Below are positions 43,901-52,100 of a stretch of 56,268 nucleotides of DNA, piece after piece (the first letter of the stretch is position 1; each line of letters starts with the position of its first letter). The position numbers and the translations under genes were made by a program. Under the pieces are notes generated by a model. The model had not been told where the DNA came from. It did not search any database and saw nothing but the letters and a program-made list of their open reading frames with translations. Where the stretch lies: positions 1 through 56,268 of the forward strand of contig CAZYVD010000013.1 of assembly GCA_964651045.1 (NCBI GenBank). Direction: 5' to 3'. This stretch comes from CAZYVD01 sp964651045 (GTDB taxonomy: Bacteria; Zhuqueibacterota; QNDG01; DSAB01).

Positions 43901-45938
43901 CTTTGAGAGTGGAAAGGTTCACAGAAGCGAGGACATTCTAGATGTATGCGGAGAGAGGCGGATATTCGTGGCCACAAAGGTTCCGATTCGCGATGCGGAT
44001 GGAAATGTCATAGAGTTATGCGGATTTGCCCGCGATGTGACAGAGAAGAGAAAGGCTGAGAAGGCTCTGAGAGAGAGCGAGGAAAAATATAGAAATCTTG
44101 TGGAACACAGCCCAGATGGGATTTTTATAATGGATCTTAAGGGCAGACTCCTATCAGTAAATAGAAGCATCATAGAGAGTTTGGGCTACACAGAGAAAGA
44201 ACTGCTCAGAATGAGTGGTTGGGATATAATTACAGAAAAATATAAAAAGCAGTTCAGGGAGAGGATTGGATCACTTTCAAAGGGTAAAATACTTAACACC
44301 CCAATCGAGTATGAAGTTGTAACGAAATCGGGCAAGGAGGTTACAATTGAAATACGCTCCACACCAATCTTGAAGGATGGAAAGGTTGTGGCCTTTCAGG
44401 CAGTGGCAAGAGACATTACGGAACGAAAGAGAGCAGAAAGGGCACTATATGAGAGTGAGGAGAAGTTCCGTTCTGTTGTTGAAAACTCTCATGACGGGAT
44501 AGCAATCGTTGACGATAATTTCAGGTTTATTTATGCAAACGATATGATGTGCAAAATACTCGGATACAGCCGCCGAGAGGTCATGAAAAGTAACATAATG
44601 AGATTTTTAGATGATGAGAGTAGAAACATTGTAATCGATCGGTATACAAGCAGGATCAGTGGTAAGAAAGTTCCATCTAAATATGAATTCAATATAATCA
44701 GAAAGGATGGCAAAAAGAGAAGAGTGGAGGTGAAGTCTGCTCTGGTCAGCGATAGTGAGGGAAGGAGAAGAATAATCACGCAGATCCATGATATTACAGA
44801 GCAGAGGAAGGCAGAGAAGACAAGATCTGCAATATATAGAATATCAGAGGCTGCAATTGCTTCAAAGGACCTTAATGAATTGTTCCTTTCAATACACGCG
44901 ATAGTAGCAGAGCTGATGGTTGCCGACAACTTTTACATTGCGCTTTATGATTCTGCCACAGACAGGATTCAGTTTCCATACTTTGTTGATGCCTATGATA
45001 AAAAGCCGAGTTCAAGGATGGCTGCAGGAGGTCTTACAGGATATGTAATACGTACTGGCCGTCCGCTTCTGGCAGATCAAAAGAAATTAGAGGAGCTTAT
45101 TAAGGGGGGTGAGGTAAAGCCAAGAGAAACAAAGTGCCTCTACTGGCTCGGAGTACCGCTCAAGACCCGTGATGAGACAATCGGGGTTCTGACGGTGCAG
45201 AGTTATTCGGAGGGTGTCAGGTACGGGCAGGAGGAAAAGATGATGCTGATGTTTGTCTCTTCACAGATTGCAATGGCCATAGAGAGGATACGTGCAGATC
45301 AGCAGCTTCAAAAGGAGCTGAAGGAGAAAGAGCTTCTGCTTAAGGAGGTTCATCACCGTGTAAAGAACAACCTACAGGTGATCTGCAGCCTGCTTAATCT
45401 GCAGGCAATGCATGTTAAAGACACAAAATCTCTGGAAATGTTCAGGGAGAGTCGCGACAGGGTCCGATCGATGGCATTGATCCATGAGACTCTCTATAGG
45501 TCAAAGAGCTTTGCAGGTGTGGACTTTGCAACATATATCGAAAATGTTGCACACGGACTGTTCAGTGCATACAACATCGATCCCCATAGAGTAGAATTGA
45601 GAGTAGATGTAGAAGGAGTCAGCCTCGGCATAGACATGGCAGTTCCTTGCGGTCTCGTTATAAATGAGCTGCTTTCAAACTCATTGAAACATGCATTTCC
45701 TGCATCTTTTAAAGGCAGAGGCAGGATTTTGATCGAGCTGCGTTCAAAAAATGGTAAGATCGAACTCATTGTAAGGGACAATGGAATAGGAATTCCAGAG
45801 GAGATCGACATACATCGCACAGAATCACTTGGACTGCATATAGTCAACATTCTCGTGAAGGACCAGTTGGGAGGCGAGATAAGGGTCTACAGAAGAGGGG
45901 GAACTAAATTTAGGATTACTTTTCAGGAAAGTCAATAA
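40965..45938 (+). CDS. Giant sensor histidine kinase: REC, 8 PAS, 2 GAF-like, HisKA_2
   Basis: A soluble 1657-residue protein, the longest here. Receiver 4-122 (Asp56); PAS 135-253; PAS 265-382; a GAF-like sensor about 390-530; cysteine-bearing PAS 538-652 (Cys583, 594, 597, 602); PAS about 662-778; PAS 783-903; PAS 911-1028; PAS 1039-1153; PAS 1165-1282; GAF 1287-1442; HisKA_2 with EVHHRVKNNLQ (His1463/1464); ATPase domain to the end (NELLSNSLKHAFP, RDNGIGIP). It shares the order receiver-PAS-GAF-HisKA_2 and close homology of the last PAS and kinase core with the 1554-residue kinase. The 66-base gap upstream is the largest between kinase genes in the run. Confidence 0.92.
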   Translation: MLKKKKILIVEDERLVAEDTKNRLQVMGYEVTGIAATSDGALKKIESNPVDLVIMDIKLKGPVNGIETARLVRTRFDIPVIYLTAYADEETLERVKKSQPFGFITKPFDDREMQAVIETAIYKHKLEKQIRKSEAWLFTTLMSIGDGVITTDISGKITFMNPIAEKMTGWTTDEAKGKYLKEVFKIINEDSRESVENPVDRVLRDGVVVGLANHTLLINRDGKEISIADSGAPITDEEGEIVGVVLVFRDVTKEREAERAVREARAYAESIVDTVRDPLIVLDDKFTVLSANRSFYRTFSAKPKEIIGNNFFKLGGGQWDIPELRRLLKEILPKNTSFEDFEVDHEFKRIGRKTMLLNARRIYREANKTQMILIAIEDITERKRAEEKAAHLTEVLLSIRNINQLITRENDRKRLLGSACKILVDVNRYISAFITTEDEVFKAGDIYLWESIQEIIKKRGLSSIRRLRIIPFGESYLALIPFVKYNNRLMLYVVHSKQFSEEELGLLDEIGSDLAFALYKIRLENERRLVEEKVKEDKVFLDTIFEAIQDGISVLNTDMTIRMVNGVMKNWYRENLPLEGRKCYSAYHNRKRPCDPCPTLRCIKSGRVEHDIVPGLKGSVAEWIDLYSYPIKDPATGRVTGVVEFVRDITERKRKEEELKENEEKFRTFAEQSPNMIFINKNGKVVYVNNKCEELLGYRSDEFLSPRFDFFKLVAPESVDMMKKNYAEHLKGRDVKPHEYTLITKDGRRVESIVATKLIKYEGEDAILGIVTDITRQKETEEKYRNLIDNTKDLIFTVDFRGKILFANRSAKHFTGIEAEETIGHDFSEYVHPDDVEKLRRNMERIIRGESPEKVDGILNEVEFRMVRKDGEVIWVACKSTPIRDSKGRVVEFSGISRDITEKKRIEEELKYSEEQIRSILNASEEIIFTKNREGVYILANTAFSRIFRKPIDQIVGKKDEDLFSKEEAARIRAIDLEVFESGKVHRSEDILDVCGERRIFVATKVPIRDADGNVIELCGFARDVTEKRKAEKALRESEEKYRNLVEHSPDGIFIMDLKGRLLSVNRSIIESLGYTEKELLRMSGWDIITEKYKKQFRERIGSLSKGKILNTPIEYEVVTKSGKEVTIEIRSTPILKDGKVVAFQAVARDITERKRAERALYESEEKFRSVVENSHDGIAIVDDNFRFIYANDMMCKILGYSRREVMKSNIMRFLDDESRNIVIDRYTSRISGKKVPSKYEFNIIRKDGKKRRVEVKSALVSDSEGRRRIITQIHDITEQRKAEKTRSAIYRISEAAIASKDLNELFLSIHAIVAELMVADNFYIALYDSATDRIQFPYFVDAYDKKPSSRMAAGGLTGYVIRTGRPLLADQKKLEELIKGGEVKPRETKCLYWLGVPLKTRDETIGVLTVQSYSEGVRYGQEEKMMLMFVSSQIAMAIERIRADQQLQKELKEKELLLKEVHHRVKNNLQVICSLLNLQAMHVKDTKSLEMFRESRDRVRSMALIHETLYRSKSFAGVDFATYIENVAHGLFSAYNIDPHRVELRVDVEGVSLGIDMAVPCGLVINELLSNSLKHAFPASFKGRGRILIELRSKNGKIELIVRDNGIGIPEEIDIHRTESLGLHIVNILVKDQLGGEIRVYRRGGTKFRITFQESQ

Positions 45939-45956
45939 ATACAGGAGGGCAGGAAG

Positions 45957-46175
45957 ATGAAGAGATATTTTGATTGGAATCCGATCGAAAACCCGATCCT
46001 TCAGAATACCATTTTAGGAACGGTTCTTGGTATTGTGATCGGGATCAATTTAAAGGCAATCTTTCTGGAAGGAAGAGATAGTTTATGGGGGTGGCTAATG
46101 TTTTTTCTTCTGGGACCAATATTTGGACTCCTGAGCGGCATTGAGAGGAACAGGATGATGAAGAAGAAGGTATAG
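45957..46175 (+). CDS. Small two-helix membrane protein
   Basis: A 72-residue protein with two predicted membrane helices (NTILGTVLGIVIGINLKAIFL and WGWLMFFLLGPIFGLLSGI) and a basic tail (ERNRMMKKKV). It has no recognised family. An AGGAGGGCAGGAAG ribosome site precedes the ATG. It lies between a giant kinase (18 bases) and a lone receiver (31 bases), all in one direction, so it is very probably translated with the signalling genes and could be an accessory or membrane tether. This is inference only. Confidence 0.7.
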   Translation: MKRYFDWNPIENPILQNTILGTVLGIVIGINLKAIFLEGRDSLWGWLMFFLLGPIFGLLSGIERNRMMKKKV

Positions 46176-46206
46176 ATTAGAATAGAATTTATCCATGGAG
46201 GTAGAC

Positions 46207-46590
46207 ATGGCAGATAGAAAGAAGATTTTGCTGGTAGAGGATGAGCTTGATTTTGCGAAGATGGTAATGATGCGTCTTGAGGCGGCTGGATATGATGTAA
46301 CAATTGCATCCGATACTTATCAGGGAACTCAGGCGATCTTGAAGGGCAGCCCTGATCTTATCATACTCGATCTCATGATGCCGGCAGGTGGAGGATTTAC
46401 GCTACTCGAGAGGGTTCGAAAGTTTCCTGCAAAGGCGGCCATACCCGTGATAATATTAACAGGTAAGACGATTACCGAAGAGGACAAGGAGAAGGCGAAA
46501 TCTTTAGGTGTATCGGCAATATTCACAAAGCCTTACGACAGTAAAAAATTTGTCGACAAGATAGGATCGCTATTGCAGATAGGGTCGTGA
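46207..46590 (+). CDS. Single-domain response regulator (receiver only)
   Basis: A 127-residue CheY-like receiver with no output domain: KKILLVEDELDFAKM, phospho-acceptor Asp in LIILDLMMPAGGGF, VIILTGKTITEED and FTKPYDSKKF with the conserved Lys. ATG 46207 is preferred because GGAGG (46197-46201) lies 5 bases ahead; an ATG at 46195 overlaps that ribosome site. It sits immediately before a membrane hybrid kinase (3 bases), so it is a candidate phosphate acceptor or shuttle in the relay. Confidence 0.93.
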   Translation: MADRKKILLVEDELDFAKMVMMRLEAAGYDVTIASDTYQGTQAILKGSPDLIILDLMMPAGGGFTLLERVRKFPAKAAIPVIILTGKTITEEDKEKAKSLGVSAIFTKPYDSKKFVDKIGSLLQIGS

Positions 46591-46593
46591 TTT

Positions 46594-49140
46594 ATGTTTG
46601 AGCAACCTATTTTTCGGGAGATCGGAATGGGGATAAGAAAATTTTATCAAGGCTTTAAAGAGAGCTGGAACTGGGTATGGGGAAGCATAGGTTTCAGTGT
46701 TCTGTACTGGATACTTGAATCAATCAGAGATGTGCTCGCTTTTCAGAAGGGAACAATAGTCGAGAGACTATTTACTCCCGATCCGATATCATTCTGGATG
46801 AGAATTTTAGTTGTATTCATAATAATCCTGTTCGGTCTGTATGTCGAGTCGCTTCACAGGAGGCTGAAGGTCTTCAGTGAGGGCCACCGTTTTTCCATAA
46901 AGAAAAACTATGTCTTTCTATCAGGTCTCGGATTCAGCTTCCTTTACTGGGTACTTGAGTCTTTCAGGGATGTTCTCATGAATAGGGAGGATGCGATTCT
47001 GAATAGAATATTTTTTCCTGATCCTGTTGCCTTCTGGATGAGGATGCTGGCAGTACTGGTCATAGTTCTGTTCACTATTTATGTTCAGTCAGTACTGCAT
47101 GAGAGAAAGAGTATTGAGCGGTCATTGAAATTCCGCATCGAGTTCGAGAGGTTGATCACAGATATTTCTACAAGATTCATTAATCTGAATCCCGATGAGA
47201 TAGATGAGGCAATTATGGATGCCCTTCAGGAGATCGGCGAATATGTTGGTGTGGACAGAAGCTATGTGGTGATGTTAAGGAAAAAGGACACATATTTTGA
47301 CATAACCCACGAGTGGTGTTCAGAGGGAACAAGTCCAAAGATGGGAAGGGTGAAAGATCTTGAGGTAGATGACTTTCCATGGTGGATGGAGCGGCTCAGA
47401 AGATTCGAGAACATCTATATACAGAGGAGTGCAGACATTCCAGAAGATGCAGTGGCAGAGAGAGAAATTCTTGTTGGAGAAGATGTTCAATCACTGATAG
47501 CCGTGCCTATTATATCGAGGGGTTCTCTGAGAGGATTTCTGGGATTTGAGATTGTAAACAAAGATAAGGCCTGGCCTGAATCGATGGTCTCGATGCTTGA
47601 GATAGTGGGTAATGTTATTTCTGGTGCTCTTGAGAGAAGGATTGTAAACAAGGCCCTACTTGAGAGTGAGGAGCGGTACAGACAGATCGTGGAAAACTCT
47701 AATGACATAATCTATGAGACGGATATCAGGGGTTACTTCTCATTTGTGAATCATGCAGGGATACGAATAATTGGATATAGTGAGGAGGAGCTGCTGAAAA
47801 AGCACTTTTTAGATATCATTCATCCGGAGTACAGAAAAGAGGCGGAACGTTTCTATAAGACTCAGCTCGTCAAAAGGATCCGAAATACTTACTACGAACT
47901 TCTGGTTGTTGCAAAGGATGGAAGAGAGATTTTTATTGGTCAAAATGTTCAACTCGTAATGAATTCTGGAAGAGTCGTGGGATTTCAGGGGCTTGCTCGT
48001 GATATTACCGATCGAGTCAAGGCAGAGGAGTCGATGAAGGAGGCTCACAGAAAGCTCGCCTCCCTCGACCGTATGAAGAGCGATTTTCTTTCGACTGTAT
48101 CGCACGAGTTGAGAACTCCAATTGCAATAATGAGGGAGGGTGTTTCTCTCTGTCTCGATGGTATTGCAGGCAGGCTGAATAAAAAGCAGCAGGAACTGCT
48201 CGAAATTTCTTTGTCAAATACCGATAGATTGATGAGGCTTGTCAATGATCTGCTGAATGTTGCAAAGATAGAGGCAGGAAAAGAGGTGCTCAGAAGAAAG
48301 ACAATAGACATCTGTCAGATAGTGAAAAGGAGTATCGATAGCCATAGAGAAGTGGCACATGAGAAGCAGATCAAGATCAAACACACTCTTCCCAAAAGCA
48401 GACTCCTTGTTTACATGGATGGAGAGAAGATTCTCCAGATATTTGATAAGCTGCTGGCAAATGCCATCCAGTATACAGAGGACGGTGGAAGGATAAATAT
48501 CAAAGTGGAAGATGAAGAGGAGCTCATCAAGTGCAGCGTTTCAGACACTGGCCTTGGAATTGCCAGGGAGAATGTCCCAAAAGTATTCGAGAAGTTTGAA
48601 CAGTTTGACAGGATTGAAGGCCCGGGATATAAGGGCACTGGAGTGGGGCTAACGATCGTAAAGGGGCTCGTGGAGAAGCACGGGGGCAGAATATGGCTTA
48701 GGTCAGAGAGGGGTAAGGGAACGACCTTCTGGTTTACTCTCAGGAAGGTAGAGTTTCCAAAGATATTGATTGTTGATGATGACGAACGAATAGTAGATGT
48801 TATCAAACGGAGTCTGGTTAGAGATAGATACAGGCTGATCTCAACCGATAATGGTGAGGATGCAGTGGAACTGGCAAAAGAGGAGAGGCCTGGATTGATT
48901 CTTCTGGATATGATGCTTCCCGGGATATCGGGATATGAAGTGATCGGAAGGTTGAAACAGGATAAAAAGACGAACGAGATACCAATAATAATAATAAGCG
49001 GGTATGAGGTCGACCATTCAAAATTGGCAATAGATGAGAACGATTCTGCAATACCTGTTGTAGAAAAACCGTTTCGTCCGGCAGAGATAAGAGGAATGGT
49101 TGGAGAGATGCTTGCGAACTCCTATATGGTAGATGTTTAG
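46594..49140 (+). CDS. Membrane hybrid kinase with duplicated two-helix module, GAF, PAS, HisKA, HATPase, REC
   Basis: An 848-residue protein. The N-terminus has four membrane helices arranged as two copies of one module (residues 33-86 and 113-166). Each copy contains a GFS-LYW-LES-RDVL segment, a PDP-FWMR segment and a helix ending YV-S. A GAF domain spans about 180-348, PAS about 357-472, HisKA has FLSTVSHELRTPIAIM (His504), the ATPase domain has DTGLGIA and GTGVGLTIVKG, and a receiver is at about 722-848 (Asp772). From HisKA onward it closely resembles the hybrid kinase at 39033. ATG 46594 is the first start; the ribosome site is weak, so translation may be coupled to the receiver gene. 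Confidence 0.92.
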   Translation: MFEQPIFREIGMGIRKFYQGFKESWNWVWGSIGFSVLYWILESIRDVLAFQKGTIVERLFTPDPISFWMRILVVFIIILFGLYVESLHRRLKVFSEGHRFSIKKNYVFLSGLGFSFLYWVLESFRDVLMNREDAILNRIFFPDPVAFWMRMLAVLVIVLFTIYVQSVLHERKSIERSLKFRIEFERLITDISTRFINLNPDEIDEAIMDALQEIGEYVGVDRSYVVMLRKKDTYFDITHEWCSEGTSPKMGRVKDLEVDDFPWWMERLRRFENIYIQRSADIPEDAVAEREILVGEDVQSLIAVPIISRGSLRGFLGFEIVNKDKAWPESMVSMLEIVGNVISGALERRIVNKALLESEERYRQIVENSNDIIYETDIRGYFSFVNHAGIRIIGYSEEELLKKHFLDIIHPEYRKEAERFYKTQLVKRIRNTYYELLVVAKDGREIFIGQNVQLVMNSGRVVGFQGLARDITDRVKAEESMKEAHRKLASLDRMKSDFLSTVSHELRTPIAIMREGVSLCLDGIAGRLNKKQQELLEISLSNTDRLMRLVNDLLNVAKIEAGKEVLRRKTIDICQIVKRSIDSHREVAHEKQIKIKHTLPKSRLLVYMDGEKILQIFDKLLANAIQYTEDGGRINIKVEDEEELIKCSVSDTGLGIARENVPKVFEKFEQFDRIEGPGYKGTGVGLTIVKGLVEKHGGRIWLRSERGKGTTFWFTLRKVEFPKILIVDDDERIVDVIKRSLVRDRYRLISTDNGEDAVELAKEERPGLILLDMMLPGISGYEVIGRLKQDKKTNEIPIIIISGYEVDHSKLAIDENDSAIPVVEKPFRPAEIRGMVGEMLANSYMVDV

Positions 49141-49184
49141 GATGATTTGATATGTAATTAAAATTTGTTTTAATATATATAGGC

Positions 49185-52100
49185 ATGGTTATGAAGAAAG
49201 ATTTAGAAGAGATGTTTCTCGAGGTGGGGCTCTTCATCACACAAAAGGGTAAAGTTAAGTACTGTGATGCTGAATTTGCAAAAATGGTAGGGCATGATGG
49301 ACCTGAGAGTCTTGTTGATAGGGATATAAAAGATCTTATAGATGATGCAAGCAGGGACAAAATTGAGAATCTGATAATATCTGACAGAATAAGAGATGGG
49401 GAGAGCTTTCTATGTAGATTCAGAAAGAGAGGTGGGGACAGCGTGGAGGCTGTGGTTCGCTTTGGTGAGACGAAATATGGTAAAGAATCTGCTTTGCTTG
49501 CAGTTGTAATTGAAACATGTGTATTGAAGGGATTTATTAAAGGGCATGAGCAAGAGAAAGAATTTATTGATAGCCTTGCAATAGTATTTGACTCTATTGG
49601 CGATTATATATTCATGCTCGATTATGAGGGCAGGATTCTTAAAATCAATCGTTCTCTAAGGAAGCGGCTCGGGTACTCAGAGGGGGAACTTGTGGGGATG
49701 GATATATCACAGATTCATTCTTTTGATAAAGACCTAAGGCCAGGATCGATAGTCAAGGGGATTCTTAGTGGGAGGACAGATTATTATCAATCAAATTTTC
49801 TAACAAAACAGGGGGTTTCTGTTCCTGTCAGAACAAGGCTTACCGTTGGTTATTGTGGTGGCAGGAGGGTCATTTTTGGCGTATCGCACGATATGACAGA
49901 ACATAAGAGGATCGAGAATGAGCTTGTAAAGTCTGAGTCTTTTTATCGTCATCTTGTTGAAAATGCCGCGTGTGTGCCGTATCGTCTGATTTTTGGGCAT
50001 GAGATAGGTGGGGGAAGGTACGAGTATATTGGCCGCAATATTGAAGATTTAATAGGATATTCATCTGAAGAGTTTACAGAGAAGTTGTTCCACGATCTGG
50101 TAGAAGAGGTAATACCCTTGACTCCCACAATACCCAAAAACATTATCTCGTGTAGAGAAGCGTATATTAGAGGAGATCTACAGGAATATAAGGTCGACCT
50201 GCGGATCCGCACAAAGGATGGAGAGGAGAGGTGGCTGACAGACAGCTCACTCCCAATAAGAGACAGGGATTCTGGAGAGATAATCGGCTCTGAGGGAATA
50301 CTTCAGGACATAACAGACAGAAAACGTGTTGAGGAGGCACTTAGGACATCTGAGGAGAAGTATCGCAGCATGGTAGAGCTCGCTCCTGATGGTATAGTAA
50401 CTCTGGACAGAAATGGAATAATTCAATCCTGTAACTCTGCTGCATTGAGAATGCTGGATGTTTCAAGAGATAGAGTGATTGGAAACCATTTTACGGAAAT
50501 TTATGTCTTTTCTGATAAGGATACAAGAAGATATAAGAGACTATTTGAGTCTGTATTGAAGGGCAGGGGAAATGGCAAGCCTCTTCAAATAGAGTTTAAA
50601 CCCAAGGGAAAACCTATAAAATGGCTCGAAGTCCGTGCAGCAATTCTGAAACAGAGAGGCAAATTGATAGGTATGCAGGCTATCATAAGGGATATTACGG
50701 AAAGGGAGAGGATGGATCGGGCGCTTCGTGAGCGAGTAACCAGAATGGAACTCATTGCTCATGTGGCGCGGAGCACTACTGCGATTCTGAATCCCGACGA
50801 GCTTCTCCACAGGGCTGCCGAACTGATTAGAGATGCATTTGATTACTATAATGTGGTTATCCGTATTGTTGAGAACAAGGCTCTTGTGCTCAAGGCAGCC
50901 ACTCTTCCTGAAATGAGGCTGGTTGAGGGTGAAGTTGTACTCAAAATAGATGATAGCAGTATTTCTGGATGGGTTGCAAAAGAGGGTGTACCCCTGCTCG
51001 TACAGGATGTGAGAAAGGATGACCGCTATTTTGCAGCTCTGAAGGGCATGAAGACAAAGTCTGAAGTAGCAGTACCTATAAAATTAAAGGGGAAGGTAAT
51101 AGGAGTGCTGGATGTTCAGAGTTCAAAACTGAACTATTTCTCACAAGACGATGTTATCACACTTCAAACAATAGCCGATCAGCTTGCCATAGCCATTGAA
51201 AATGCAAGGCTGTATGAGGCAGCCCAGAAGCAGATCAACGAGCGTACAAAGGCACAGAATGCATTAAAGGAGAGTGAAGAGAGGTACCGCCATCTATATG
51301 AGAACATCAGTGTGGGCATATTTCGTCTCAATCCAGATGGAGAGTTTATGATAGCAAATCCGAGCCTAATAAAGATGTTGGGTTGCGATTCGTTTGAGGA
51401 GATGGTGGAGAAGAGTCTGAAAATAGATAATTTTATGTCACAAGAGGACCTCGAACATCTGAAGGGATTGGTTGATGAGAAGGGTGAGATCAAGGGCATC
51501 GAGTTTTCGCTCACAAGAAGAGATGGGAAAATCATTGATGTTCTATTGAGTGTAAAGGCACATTACGACAATTTAGGAACACTTCTCTATTATGAAGGAA
51601 CAATCGAGGATATTACAGACCTGAAGAAGGCAGACCGTCAGATTGAAGAACGTAAGATGTATCTTGAGGCAGTGCTTGCCGCAGCGCCAGATGCAATCGT
51701 GACAGTAGATAAAGATAACAGAATCGTTGACTGGAATCTTGGGGCAGAGAGGCTGTTTGGATATTCTAAGGATGAGGTCATTGGCAGGAATCCAGACGAG
51801 CTGATAACTAACAGGGAGACGATTAAAGAGGCTGCCGAGATATCAAAATCGATTATGAATGGGAAGAGGCTCTTCCCAATCAAGACTGTAAGGTATCGTA
51901 AGGATGGTACAGCAGTTGAGGTACTTGTAGCAGGTTCACCGATCATGATTGGAGGCGAATTTTTTGGTGCAGTGGGTGTATATACAGACATATCTGAGCT
52001 GAAGAGGGCGGAGAAGGAAAAAGAAAAGATACAGTCTCAGCTCCTTCAGGCACAGAAGATGGAGGCAATAGGTGTGCTTGCAGGAGGAGTTGCACACGAT

